A stretch of 64,000 bases of DNA from JABMQB01 sp964575025. GTDB taxonomy: Bacteria > Bacteroidota > Bacteroidia > Bacteroidales > Prolixibacteraceae. Shown one piece after another: positions 52,813 through 62,108 of this stretch; the stretch's first letter is position 1; every line of letters starts with the position of its first letter. Made by a program: the position numbers and the translations under genes. The notes below the pieces were generated by a model that saw nothing but the letters and a program-made list of their open reading frames with translations, did not search any database and was not told the origin of the DNA. Location: positions 1 to 64,000 of the forward strand of contig CAZNPV010000002.1 in assembly GCA_964575025.1 (NCBI GenBank), in the 5' to 3' direction.

Positions 52813-55635
52813 ATGTCTGGAGTATTCAAAAATAAAGTGCCTGGATTATCCGGAACTATGATTCTTGTTATTGCCTGCTCGATAATCTTTCAGAGCACAC
52901 AGTGTCAGTCGATTGAATCAGTAATCCTTGATCAGAAAAAAGGCAGGATAAAAGAAATTACAGTCGCACAATCGAAAGCAACACCGGAGGATGCTTCTCT
53001 TGTGTCTTTCAGGCTTGGTGATCAGTTCTGTTTTTCATCCCGGGCAGGGGAGTATACGAAATTTCTTCAGCTCGAAATAAAGAATCAGGAGCTTAAAAAC
53101 GGAGGGTGGAATGCACAGATCGTATTCCGGAATATTTCTGAAGACACTTTAACGCTGCACAATGTAGTTCCCCTGGGTGAAGATCCACACAGGGTGTACA
53201 TTACCGGATGGGGAGACCACACCCTTTCACGCACCCATCTGTTTCGCCCTGGATATAAACCGGTGAATGTGATTGTTCCTGATAATGCCTGGGAACTGGG
53301 CTATTCTGAACTGAATACCGGAGGGTTCAGGTTGGCTGCTTTAACCCGGAGGACCGGCTGGCAAAATGCCTTGCGAAGAAGGTTTGAAACGGATATTTTT
53401 CCCGGAGGGGAAGTTCAGTACAGAATATGGATGGAACCCTTTGAGGGGAACTGGCAGACCGGATTGAGGAAAATATTTCAGGAAAAACTCCTGTTTGATG
53501 TCGACACCTTTGACAATTCCTTATTTAACCGGGAAGAGCTGAAATGGGTACGGCATGCCTACTTGTGTCAGTTGATGATGGGCTGGGATCATGATGTGTA
53601 CGATTCAGAAAAAGACGAATATACATTCCCGGAGTTTGTGGAATTCAATAAACGGATTTTGGGCGGTGCCGAAATTTACGGCTTATGGCCTACCTGGCCG
53701 GCTCTGGGTATGGATCAACGAAACCAGTGGGATATGTACCGCAGCATGCCGGGAGGAATAAAAGCGGTCAAAAAAATGGCTGATCTTACGCATGCAAACA
53801 ATTCGCATTTTTATATAGCTTTTAAACCCTGGGATACAGACACCCGGAATGAAGACCCGTACAAAGCTCTGGCTGAAATGATTGGTGAAGTGGGGGCCGA
53901 TGGCGTGGTACTGGATTGCTCGGGAGCATCCAGTGAACAGCTCCGGCAGGCTGCAGATAACGGCGGAAACGGTGTGGTGATGTACAGCGAAGGGATGGCG
54001 GTACCTGAAGATATGCAGGGAATCGTCAGCGGACGGGTTCACAATGCCCTCTATTATTGCCCGCCACTTAACCTTAATAAGCTGATCAAACCGGAATTTT
54101 CCGTTTTCAGAGTGGTCGAAGTAGGGAAGGAGCGGATAAAAAGGGAATATGCCCTGTCGTTGTTCAACGGATACGGAACAGAAAACAACCTGTTTGCTCC
54201 GGGACGCCCCTACTGGCTGGATGAACAATGGGAGTTTCTGGGTAAAATTCTGATGATCCAACGGGAAAACAGCCCTTCTTTTCTTCAGAAAAACTGGGAA
54301 CCATTGATTCATACGCTTTCCGGGGGTATTTATGTAAATAAATGGCCCTCGGAAGATAAAACCCTCTACACGATATTCTCTTTAATACCTGGCGGATACA
54401 ACAAACCCTTGTTCGAGGTGAATAGTAAACCAGGATTTCATTTAATTGATTTATGGAACCATGAACCCGTTGCAATGGATACATTGAACAGCCGGTTGTT
54501 TGCCAGAGCTGATCTGGAAGCGTTTGCTGAGAAATACCTCGGGACAAACAATGAGGGAGCTGCAGGGGTGATCGCCGAATTCCCGAAGCTCCTTGAAATA
54601 ACATTTAACCTTCCTGCCGACCAGTTGACTTTTTCTGCACCCAGGGGAGATAAAATCAGGATATGGGCTGGTATGCCCGGTTACCAGGGAAAATACAAAG
54701 ATTTTTCCTCCGGACAACAAACCATCCGGCTGATGGAAGAGTTTGGAAGAGAAGAAGGAAAATATGTAGTTCAGCTTTTTGAAGATGAAATATTACTTGA
54801 TGAAAATATTGTTTCATTTGCGCCGGCTTCAGCGAGGCTGATCAGCAAGGTTGAAAAAACAAAATCCTATTCGGGAACACCACAGGGAATGGTGAGAATA
54901 CCTGCCGGGACATTCAGGATGGAAACCGAAAACGGGGATGAATTTATTCCCTATCCCGGATTACTCGCCACGAAGGAAGTCTCAATGCCATCGTTTTATA
55001 TGGATCAATTCCCGGTGACCAATAAACAGTTTAAGAGATTCCTTGATGAAAACGGATATACTCCTGGTGACCCGGAAAATTTTCTGAATCACTGGAAAGA
55101 GGGCCGGATTATTCCGGGCGATGAAAACAAACCGGTTGTTTTTATAAGTTACGAAGATGCCCGGGCGTTTGCTTCTTGGGCCGGTAAGCGTCTCCCGACG
55201 GAAATGGAGTGGCAATACGCGGCTCAGACTCCGGAGCGGAATGAATGGCCCTGGGGTAACAAGGCAGAGATAACCAGTGAAAAAACTGTGGTAACAGGTA
55301 CCCTTACGGTTGAGAAGCTTGCCGGCATTGATTCAACATTTTGCAATCCAGGCAACGGAACGCTGGATCCGGTGGGTTCGTATCCGGCCGGGGAAAATCC
55401 TTATGGGTTGCAGGACCTGGTGGGATCTGTGTGGCAAATGACCCATGATGTATATGATAACGGGACCTATTCAATGGTGATACTCAAAGGAGGCAGTTAT
55501 TACAAGCCCGAATCGAGCTGGTGGTATGTGCAGGGAGGGCCTAAAAATTTGCGTTACCGGCAGATGTTGCTACGCGTTTCCCAGGGCTTCGAAAGAAAAG
55601 CAACCGTGGGATTCCGATGTGTGGCAGATAACTAA
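52813..55635 (+). CDS. Secreted fusion: putative TIM-barrel glycosidase with C-terminal SUMF1-like domain
   Basis: About 940 aa from ATG 52813 (TTG 52804 is less likely), with a signal peptide ending near STQCQS. Residues 25-230 look like a beta-sandwich (ITGWGDHTLSRTHLFRPG). About 240-500 resembles a (beta/alpha)8 glycosidase: AEIYGLWPTWPALGMD, GADGVVLDCSGASS with a candidate catalytic Asp, and MYSEGMAVPEDMQG with a candidate Glu. A beta-domain follows. From residue ~695 to the end is a SUMF1/formylglycine-enzyme-like domain (VRIPAGTFRM, GKRLPTEMEWQYAAQ, GLQDLVGSVWQMTHD, VGFRCVAD). I cannot assign a GH family. The fusion is unusual; the SUMF1 part may bind substrate or act as a scaffold rather than modify Cys. 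Confidence 0.7.
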   Translation: MSGVFKNKVPGLSGTMILVIACSIIFQSTQCQSIESVILDQKKGRIKEITVAQSKATPEDASLVSFRLGDQFCFSSRAGEYTKFLQLEIKNQELKNGGWNAQIVFRNISEDTLTLHNVVPLGEDPHRVYITGWGDHTLSRTHLFRPGYKPVNVIVPDNAWELGYSELNTGGFRLAALTRRTGWQNALRRRFETDIFPGGEVQYRIWMEPFEGNWQTGLRKIFQEKLLFDVDTFDNSLFNREELKWVRHAYLCQLMMGWDHDVYDSEKDEYTFPEFVEFNKRILGGAEIYGLWPTWPALGMDQRNQWDMYRSMPGGIKAVKKMADLTHANNSHFYIAFKPWDTDTRNEDPYKALAEMIGEVGADGVVLDCSGASSEQLRQAADNGGNGVVMYSEGMAVPEDMQGIVSGRVHNALYYCPPLNLNKLIKPEFSVFRVVEVGKERIKREYALSLFNGYGTENNLFAPGRPYWLDEQWEFLGKILMIQRENSPSFLQKNWEPLIHTLSGGIYVNKWPSEDKTLYTIFSLIPGGYNKPLFEVNSKPGFHLIDLWNHEPVAMDTLNSRLFARADLEAFAEKYLGTNNEGAAGVIAEFPKLLEITFNLPADQLTFSAPRGDKIRIWAGMPGYQGKYKDFSSGQQTIRLMEEFGREEGKYVVQLFEDEILLDENIVSFAPASARLISKVEKTKSYSGTPQGMVRIPAGTFRMETENGDEFIPYPGLLATKEVSMPSFYMDQFPVTNKQFKRFLDENGYTPGDPENFLNHWKEGRIIPGDENKPVVFISYEDARAFASWAGKRLPTEMEWQYAAQTPERNEWPWGNKAEITSEKTVVTGTLTVEKLAGIDSTFCNPGNGTLDPVGSYPAGENPYGLQDLVGSVWQMTHDVYDNGTYSMVILKGGSYYKPESSWWYVQGGPKNLRYRQMLLRVSQGFERKATVGFRCVADN

Positions 55636-55687
55636 GGGGGTCCGGATGTTTCTGAACTACCGTTGGTCTGTGCGGAATCCGGGCTAC

Positions 55688-57439
55688 CTATTTTTTTGTG
55701 ATCCTTTTTAAACCCAGTTCCTTCAACTGTTCTCCGGCTATGGTTGACGGGGAATCGATCATTACATCGCGGCCTGCATTGTTTTTTGGGAAGGCGATGA
55801 CATCCCGGATGCTGTTAAGTCCGGCAAACAGGGATACCAGGCGGTCGAAACCAAAGGCAATACCTGCATGGGGAGGAGCTCCATATTGGAAAGCACTCAT
55901 CAGGAATCCAAACTGTTTTTCAGCTTCTTCTTTTGTGAAGCCCAGGGTTTTGAACATTTCCGACTGAAGCGCTTTATTAAAAATACGAACCGATCCTCCG
56001 CCAATTTCGATTCCATTGATAACAAGATCATAGGCATTGGCCCGGACGCTGGCCGGGTTGGTTTTCAGCAACGGGATATCTTCGGTTTTAGGAGATGTGA
56101 ACGGGTGGTGTTTGGCATAAAAACGCCGGGTTTCTTCATCCCATTCCAACAGGGGAAAATCAACAACCCAGAGCGGTCTGAAGGTGTTCTTGTCACGCAA
56201 TCCCTGCCGGGTGCCCATTTCAAGCCTGAGCTCGCCGAGAGCCGTAAGAATGTGCGTTTTCTCTCCCGAAAGCAACAGAAGCAGATCACCAGGCTCCGCG
56301 TTGAAGGCTTCCGTCCATTTTTTCAGGTCTTCCTGGGTATAGAATTTATCAACAGATGATTTAAAGGAGCCATCCTGATTATATTTTACGTAAACCAATC
56401 CCCGTGCTCCGATTTGCGGTCGTTTCACCCAGTTGGTAAGTTCATCCAGTTGTTTCCTTGAATAAGCGGCACACCCTTTTGCACAGATCCCTCCGATGTA
56501 TTCAGCAGATTCAAAAATGGCAAAATTCTTTCCTTTCACAATTTTTGTAACATCGTGGATCAATAGGTCAAAGCGGATATCCGGCTTATCGGAACCATAT
56601 TTTTCCATTGCTTTAGTGTAGGGCATGGAAGGAAATGCATCCATTTGTATCCCTTTTACTTCTTTGAAGAGGTAGCAGGTCAATCCCTCAAACATACGAA
56701 GCACATCATTCTGTTCAACAAATGACATTTCGCAATCGATCTGAGTGAATTCCGGCTGCCGGTCAGCACGCAGGTCTTCATCCCTGAAGCACTTTACGAT
56801 TTGGTAATATTTGTCAAATCCGGCTACCATAAGCAACTGCTTAAAGGTCTGCGGGGACTGGGGCAATGCATAAAACTGTCCGGGATGAATGCGTGAGGGT
56901 ACCACAAAGTCGCGGGCCCCTTCGGGGGTTGATTTTATTAACACCGGAGTTTCCGTTTCGATAAAGCCTTCTCTGTTAAGATAAGCCCTGGTGGCATGGG
57001 CCATTTGAGCCCTCAGCTCGATGTTTTTGCGTAGGGTTTCCCTGCGCAGGTCAAGGTACCGGTATTTCATCCTGAGGTCATCGCCTCCGTCGGTATCATC
57101 CTGTATGGTAAAGGGAGGAACATTGGAAGGACTCAGGACGGTAACCTTCTGAAGGGCTATTTCAACCTCTCCGGTTGAGATATTTTTATTCTTGCTGGAA
57201 CGTTCCCTTACCAACCCAATAGCCTGAACCACATATTCACGTCCCAATTTTTTGCTTGCTTCCTTTATCTCTTTTGGCGAATCTTCATCGATAACCAGCT
57301 GGGTAATTCCATACCTGTCCCGAAGATCGATAAAAGTTATTGCTCCCAGATCCCGGATTCGCTGTATCCATCCGGCCAGCGTTACCTTGTGACCGGCATT
57401 TGTTATCCTGAGTTCCCCACAGGTATGCGTCCTGTACAT
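55688..57439 (-). CDS. aspS: Aspartyl-tRNA synthetase
   Basis: A 583-aa bacterial-type class IIb synthetase. OB-fold domain (about 1-105: YRTHTCGELRITNAGHKVTLAGW), catalytic core with motif 2 FRDEDLRADRQPEFTQIDCEM, the GAD insertion domain (about 280-410) and motif 3 AFGFDRLVSLFAG. It is full length. Divergent from tadA. Confidence 0.97.
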   Translation of the reverse strand: MYRTHTCGELRITNAGHKVTLAGWIQRIRDLGAITFIDLRDRYGITQLVIDEDSPKEIKEASKKLGREYVVQAIGLVRERSSKNKNISTGEVEIALQKVTVLSPSNVPPFTIQDDTDGGDDLRMKYRYLDLRRETLRKNIELRAQMAHATRAYLNREGFIETETPVLIKSTPEGARDFVVPSRIHPGQFYALPQSPQTFKQLLMVAGFDKYYQIVKCFRDEDLRADRQPEFTQIDCEMSFVEQNDVLRMFEGLTCYLFKEVKGIQMDAFPSMPYTKAMEKYGSDKPDIRFDLLIHDVTKIVKGKNFAIFESAEYIGGICAKGCAAYSRKQLDELTNWVKRPQIGARGLVYVKYNQDGSFKSSVDKFYTQEDLKKWTEAFNAEPGDLLLLLSGEKTHILTALGELRLEMGTRQGLRDKNTFRPLWVVDFPLLEWDEETRRFYAKHHPFTSPKTEDIPLLKTNPASVRANAYDLVINGIEIGGGSVRIFNKALQSEMFKTLGFTKEEAEKQFGFLMSAFQYGAPPHAGIAFGFDRLVSLFAGLNSIRDVIAFPKNNAGRDVMIDSPSTIAGEQLKELGLKRITKK

Positions 57440-57531
57440 AATAGCTTTCTTTCGTTTTGCTTGCGAAAATACGAAGATTTTAGCAATTTCAGGATTTTTA
57501 AGAATTTGATTTCAGGATCGAACCGGTGTGT

Positions 57532-57978
57532 ATGGTGGAACCATTTAGTGATGAATATTTTATGAGAAAAGCCCTGGATGAGGCGAAAGCAGCCTTTGCA
57601 AAGGGAGAAGTTCCGGTGGGGGCGGTTGTTGTGGCCGGAAGAAAGATTATAGCCCGTTCGCATAACCTCACAGAAACCTTACAGGATGTAACAGCTCATG
57701 CTGAAATGATGGCGCTGACAGCTGCTGCCAATGCACTGGGAGGCAAGTATCTTGCTGATTGTACGCTGTATGTTACTGTGGAACCCTGTATCATGTGTGC
57801 CGGGGCATTAGGCTGGGCGCAAACCGGGAGAATTGTCTATGGTGCCTCCGATGAGAAACGGGGTTTTTCTCATTTCTCAAAAAAAGCAATCCACCCGAAA
57901 ACCCAAATAAAAGGGGGGGTGTTGGAAAAAGAATGTTCCGAACTGATGACTTTATTCTTTCAGGGTAAACGGCCTTAA
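57532..57978 (+). CDS. tadA: tRNA-specific adenosine deaminase
   Basis: About 148 aa from ATG 57532; GTG 57526 is also in frame. Zinc deaminase motifs HAEMMAL (catalytic Glu) and PCIMCAGAL are complete, and the GEVPVGAVVV opening fits TadA, which makes inosine at position 34 of tRNA-Arg. A guanine or cytosine deaminase-like role cannot be fully excluded from sequence. It converges with aroA (18-bp gap). Confidence 0.88.
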   Translation: MVEPFSDEYFMRKALDEAKAAFAKGEVPVGAVVVAGRKIIARSHNLTETLQDVTAHAEMMALTAAANALGGKYLADCTLYVTVEPCIMCAGALGWAQTGRIVYGASDEKRGFSHFSKKAIHPKTQIKGGVLEKECSELMTLFFQGKRP

Positions 57979-57996
57979 TCCGGAGTGAGTTGTCGG

Positions 57997-59232
57997 TTAC
58001 ACTTCAGAAATCAGAAATCCCGTTTTTTGCAAATCAGCCCAGTAGTGGGGATACGATTTGGTAACCACCATGGGATTTTCTATTTGCAGCGTAACCCCTG
58101 CCAATGCCAGGGGCGCAAATGCCAGTGCCATCCGGTGGTCATTATAGGTAGCAATTACAGGATTCTTTTGTGCCTGACTGTTCTGGATCTGCCCATTCCA
58201 GGCAAGTTCTCCGTTTTTTGGTTCCGTAAGAAAAGCCCCGAATTTTGCCAGTTCTTTTTTCAAGGCAAGAATCCGGTCGGTCTCCTTTATTTTTAATGTT
58301 TCCAGGCCGGTAAAATGAAAGGGGATTTTTTTAGCCATACACAAAACAGCCATTGTTTGGGTCATATCCGGATTTCCTGAAAAATTGATTTTTACTTCTG
58401 CAGGGCATTGGTTGCTTTGTTTAATAATCCTGAGGCCGTTGGTATCTTCCCTTGTTTTTATCCCAAAATCTTCGAACCAGTGGCTGATAATCGAATCGCC
58501 CTGCAGGCTGGGGAGTTCAAGATGCAAAAGTTCCAGTTCGGCTTTTTCAGCCAGGGCTGCGGCTTCATACCAGTAGGAAGCTGCCGACCAATCGGATTCA
58601 ATGGTAAAAGGCTGTACCAGGTAGTCCTGCTCAGGAACCCGGATGGTGTTCCCCGCCCAATGCCAGGTGATCCCGAATCTGGACATGAGTCCCAGGGTGA
58701 GCCTGATGTAGGATTCTGAAAGGATGGGATTCAGCAATTTCAATGTCAGACCATGCTCAAGAGTGGGGGCTATAAGCAGTAAGGCCGTGATATACTGGCT
58801 GCTCACACTTCCGTCAATTTCAAGCCTTCCTCCTTTAAGGTGGGTCCCCCATATTCGCAAAGGGGGAAATCCTTCTTTTTCCAGGTATTCGATTTTAGCT
58901 CCAAGTTTACGTAAAGCATCGACTAAAATACCAATGGGGCGTTGTTTCATCCTTGCTGATCCGGTCAGGATCCATTGACCCGCAATTTTCGATAAAAAAG
59001 CGGTTAAAAACCGCATGGCTGTCCCCGCATGGCCAATATCAAACTGGCTGGAGTTGGAGTCTAATACCTGCTCCATTACCCTGGTATCATCACAGTCTGA
59101 TAAATTCCCAGCCCGGTAGAGACTAAAATTTAACGCATTAATAATCATTACCCGGTTGCTGATGCTTTTGGAGGCTGGAAGGTCGATTTTTCCTGAAAGA
59201 TTTTTTTTATCAATTTGTATTTTGTATCGCAT
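57997..59232 (-). CDS. aroA: 3-phosphoshikimate 1-carboxyvinyltransferase (EPSP synthase)
   Basis: About 411 aa from ATG 59232 (MRYKIQIDKKNLSGKIDLPASKSISNR), chosen to place the conserved PASKSISNR near the N-terminus. Other motifs: GHAGTAMRFLTAFLS, the SVSSQYITALLLI substrate region and TYNDHRMALAFAPLALAG. It makes EPSP for aromatic amino acids. It follows aroB by 82 bp. Confidence 0.94.
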   Translation of the reverse strand: MRYKIQIDKKNLSGKIDLPASKSISNRVMIINALNFSLYRAGNLSDCDDTRVMEQVLDSNSSQFDIGHAGTAMRFLTAFLSKIAGQWILTGSARMKQRPIGILVDALRKLGAKIEYLEKEGFPPLRIWGTHLKGGRLEIDGSVSSQYITALLLIAPTLEHGLTLKLLNPILSESYIRLTLGLMSRFGITWHWAGNTIRVPEQDYLVQPFTIESDWSAASYWYEAAALAEKAELELLHLELPSLQGDSIISHWFEDFGIKTREDTNGLRIIKQSNQCPAEVKINFSGNPDMTQTMAVLCMAKKIPFHFTGLETLKIKETDRILALKKELAKFGAFLTEPKNGELAWNGQIQNSQAQKNPVIATYNDHRMALAFAPLALAGVTLQIENPMVVTKSYPHYWADLQKTGFLISEV

Positions 59233-59314
59233 TTGCCTTTGTGTTTCTTCATATGGAATTTTCATGAATGCCAGAGCTGCCGGAAACAACAAGCCCCCCT
59301 TTCGAAACGGCGTT

Positions 59315-60379
59315 TCACGAGTTCATATAATAAGTCAACGCGTCCAGAATCTCCGTTTTTGAACAGACCTGGTCGATTGCTACTTTGCCGGGTTCCGGTA
59401 TCAGGGTAAAATGAATCTGTCCCTCAACATTTTTTTTATCGTGGGCCATGAGTGTGTAAAGTTTTTCAAAATCTATTTCTTCGATTTCAAATTTCCCGTA
59501 GATCTTTTTTATCCATTGGATCAGCTTATGGAATTCTTTTTCCGGAAATCCCATTTTTTTTACGGATAGGAATAGTTCCGTGGCTAACCCATAGGCAACT
59601 GCATAGCCATGCAAGATGGGCTGTTTTTGTTCCAGGCTAGAACTTTCAAACGCATGCCCCACTGTGTGCCCGAAATTTAATGCTTTTCTAAAATCTTTTT
59701 CTTCCGGGTCGGTTTCCACAAAATATTTTTTTATCTCTACCGAATGTTTAATGGCTGTTTCCAGTTTTTGATAGCCGACGTTCCGGAGATCCAATGTTTT
59801 CAGTTCGTCCAGGTGGTTGGTGCTTTTTATCAATCCATGCTTTATCATTTCCGCGTAACCTGAGATGAAATTCAGGTTATCAAGAGTTTTAAGGAAATTA
59901 ACATCCATTAAAACGGCTTTGGGTTCCCGGAAGGTCCCAATCTCATTTTTCAGACCGTTAAAGTTAAACCCTGTTTTTCCGCCTACCGAAGCATCGACCT
60001 GGGCGAGTAAGGTTGTGGGGATATTGATAAAATCGATTCCGCGTTTAAAGGTGGAGGCTGCAAAACCGGCCAGGTCGGTTAACATCCCTCCCCCAAGGTT
60101 TATTAACACCGATTTCCGCCCTGCGCCGTTTTTACTCAGAAATTCCCAGATTAATTGCACGGAATGGATCGTTTTATGTTGCTCTCCTGCAGGGATTACA
60201 ATCTTCCTGATTCCTTTTTCAGCAATCAGGTTTTGTAGCAAAGGAAAGCAATGCTGATCGACCGTAGTTTCGGTTGCGAGAAAAACATCAGCTGATCTGA
60301 AACCTGCAATTATTTCTGAAAGCCGGACTTCACTATCCTGTGTAAAGATAATTTCTGAGATTATTTTTGATTTTCCCAT
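59315..60379 (-). CDS. aroB: 3-dehydroquinate synthase
   Basis: A 354-aa NAD- and metal-dependent enzyme of the shikimate pathway. It shows the NLGGGMLTDLAGFAASTFKRGIDFINIPTTLLAQVDASVGGKTGFN core and the metal-ligand region LNFGHTVGHAFES. Length is typical. Together with aroA it forms an operon on the minus strand, starting from the 98-bp divergent gap with the next gene. Confidence 0.95.
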   Translation of the reverse strand: MGKSKIISEIIFTQDSEVRLSEIIAGFRSADVFLATETTVDQHCFPLLQNLIAEKGIRKIVIPAGEQHKTIHSVQLIWEFLSKNGAGRKSVLINLGGGMLTDLAGFAASTFKRGIDFINIPTTLLAQVDASVGGKTGFNFNGLKNEIGTFREPKAVLMDVNFLKTLDNLNFISGYAEMIKHGLIKSTNHLDELKTLDLRNVGYQKLETAIKHSVEIKKYFVETDPEEKDFRKALNFGHTVGHAFESSSLEQKQPILHGYAVAYGLATELFLSVKKMGFPEKEFHKLIQWIKKIYGKFEIEEIDFEKLYTLMAHDKKNVEGQIHFTLIPEPGKVAIDQVCSKTEILDALTYYMNS

Positions 60380-60393
60380 ATCCCCGTATTAAA

Positions 60394-60424
60394 TTGCAGT
60401 AAAGTTAAAACATTTTTATATTTG
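60394..60424 (+). promoter_or_regulatory. Putative promoter of the small membrane-protein gene and dprA
   Basis: TATATTTG at 60417-60424 fits TAnnTTTG; TTG at 60394-60396 (ATTG-like) lies 20 bp upstream. The start codon is 53 bp downstream. Confidence 0.45.
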
Positions 60425-60477
60425 AATGCATTAACCGGGGTAGGGACGTAATGGTGTGCGATTAATAACAGAAAAGA

Positions 60478-60930
60478 ATGGTCGTTACAAATAAAAAAAA
60501 GGCAAATGTGCTGAAGAGGTTATTCTTCCTGACCGGATTGGTAATGGCTGTTTTTATGTTGGCAATGTTCCTCATGGATGAAAACCTGATTGCCATTCTT
60601 ACGGGTGCTGCTTTTGCAGTCTGGTTCTTCATTTTTCAACTGTTTGATTTTCAATATATCGAATTTATAGCTGAGCACAACAAAATTATTTTACGTTACT
60701 ATCCGGCCATTAAATTTGGTAAAAAAGAGTACAGCGCCATCGAGTTTGCAGATTACATGCTTCACGATGTGGAATTTGAAAAAACCTTATTTGGTCTGGC
60801 TACCGATTTGACCCTGGTGGTACGCACAAAACGGGGCATTGCCGAATACCCGCCCGTAAGCCTGGCGGCTGTTAAAGCCGAAGACCGTAAAAAGATCAGA
60901 GAGATTCTTTACGCGATATTGGAAAAATAG
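60478..60930 (+). CDS. Small membrane protein of unknown function
   Basis: A 150-aa protein with two N-terminal transmembrane helices (about 14-32 and 38-56) and a cytoplasmic-looking ~90-residue beta-rich C-terminus (FIAEHNKIILRYYPAIKFGKKEYSAIEF...LTLVVRTKRGIAEYPPVSL). The layout resembles bPH-2-like membrane proteins. No family can be assigned with confidence. 23 bp ahead of dprA on the same strand. Confidence 0.6.
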   Translation: MVVTNKKKANVLKRLFFLTGLVMAVFMLAMFLMDENLIAILTGAAFAVWFFIFQLFDFQYIEFIAEHNKIILRYYPAIKFGKKEYSAIEFADYMLHDVEFEKTLFGLATDLTLVVRTKRGIAEYPPVSLAAVKAEDRKKIREILYAILEK

Positions 60931-60953
60931 AACTTTTTAAACCCCTTGACATC

Positions 60954-62060
60954 ATGAAAGATCAACTCCTTTACAAGATTGCCATATCACTGCTTCCCGG
61001 AATAGGCGGTGTGCTGGCACGAAATCTGATTGCCTATATCGGAAGCATTGAAGGTGTTTTTAAAGAAAAATTCAATGCATTACTAAAAGTTCCCGGGATT
61101 GGTGACAAGAACGCCAGGAAAATTTCGAATCCTGGGATTCTGAAAAGAGCTGAAGAAGAAATCCGTTTTATCGATCAAAACAATATTCGGGTATACTTTT
61201 ATACCGATAAAGGGTATCCGCGCAGGTTGCTGCATTGTGCCGATGCCCCTGTTCTGATTTATGTCAAAGGAGATGTTGACCTTGATTATGAAAAGGTGAT
61301 CAGTATTGTGGGTACCCGGAATGCTACGGACTATGGCAAAGAAACCTGTAACAGCCTGGTTCATAGTTTGTCTGAAAGGAATCACCGGGTATTGATCGTC
61401 AGCGGACTTGCCTATGGGATCGATATACAGGCGCATAAATCTGCTTTGCAGGTTAATTTGCCAACCGTAGGGGTATTGGGACATGGTCTGGATCTTCTTT
61501 ACCCGTCGCTGCATGAGGATATAGCCCGAAAGATGCAGGAAAACGGCGGGCTGGTTTCCGATTTTCCCAGTAAAACAAAGATTGAACCTCCCAATTTTAT
61601 TCGCCGGAATCGTATCATTGCCGGGTTGGCAGATGCCACCATCGTAGTTGAATCGGGAGAGAAGGGCGGGGCATTGGTGACTGCCGATATTGCATTTTCG
61701 TATAACCGCGATGTATTTGCTGTCCCCGGAAGAGTGAACAACTTCTGGTCAAAAGGATGCAACAAACTGATAAGAAATAATGGGGCCTCTCTGATAGAAT
61801 CGGTTGCTGACCTGGAATATTTTCTGGGTTGGGAGAAAAATGATCATCAGGCGGATGCCTTTCAGAAGCAACTCTTTCCGTGCCTTGAACCGGATGAAAA
61901 AATCATTTGTGAGGTGTTAAACAGAAATGACCCCGTATTTATCGATCAGGTTTGTGCGGAAACGAAACTTCCGGTGAGTAAGGTGTCCAGTCTTTTGTTG
62001 AATCTTGAATTTAAGGGAGTTGTTTCAGCCTTGCCCGGGAAAATGTATCAATTGAAGTAG
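60954..62060 (+). CDS. dprA: DNA-protecting protein DprA
   Basis: A 368-aa protein that loads RecA onto incoming ssDNA during natural transformation. The N-terminal helix-hairpin-helix/SAM-like part (about 1-70), the Rossmann-like DprA core (SIVGTRNATDYGKE, SGLAYGIDIQAHKSAL, RNRIIAGLADATIVVESGEKGGALVTADIA) and a C-terminal winged-helix (about 300-368) are all present. Competence use is not shown here. Confidence 0.93.
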   Translation: MKDQLLYKIAISLLPGIGGVLARNLIAYIGSIEGVFKEKFNALLKVPGIGDKNARKISNPGILKRAEEEIRFIDQNNIRVYFYTDKGYPRRLLHCADAPVLIYVKGDVDLDYEKVISIVGTRNATDYGKETCNSLVHSLSERNHRVLIVSGLAYGIDIQAHKSALQVNLPTVGVLGHGLDLLYPSLHEDIARKMQENGGLVSDFPSKTKIEPPNFIRRNRIIAGLADATIVVESGEKGGALVTADIAFSYNRDVFAVPGRVNNFWSKGCNKLIRNNGASLIESVADLEYFLGWEKNDHQADAFQKQLFPCLEPDEKIICEVLNRNDPVFIDQVCAETKLPVSKVSSLLLNLEFKGVVSALPGKMYQLK

Positions 62061-62076
62061 CACAGAGGTATAAGGT

Positions 62077-62104
62077 TTTGATTGGGTTAGTTTTCGTATT
62101 TTTG
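62077..62104 (+). promoter_or_regulatory. Promoter-like site at the DEAD-box helicase start
   Basis: TATTTTTG at 62097-62104 fits TAnnTTTG; TTTG at 62077-62080 lies 16 bp upstream. Only four bases separate the box from the ATG at 62109, so transcription would begin about at the start codon. Confidence 0.45.
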
Positions 62105-62108
62105 CAGC

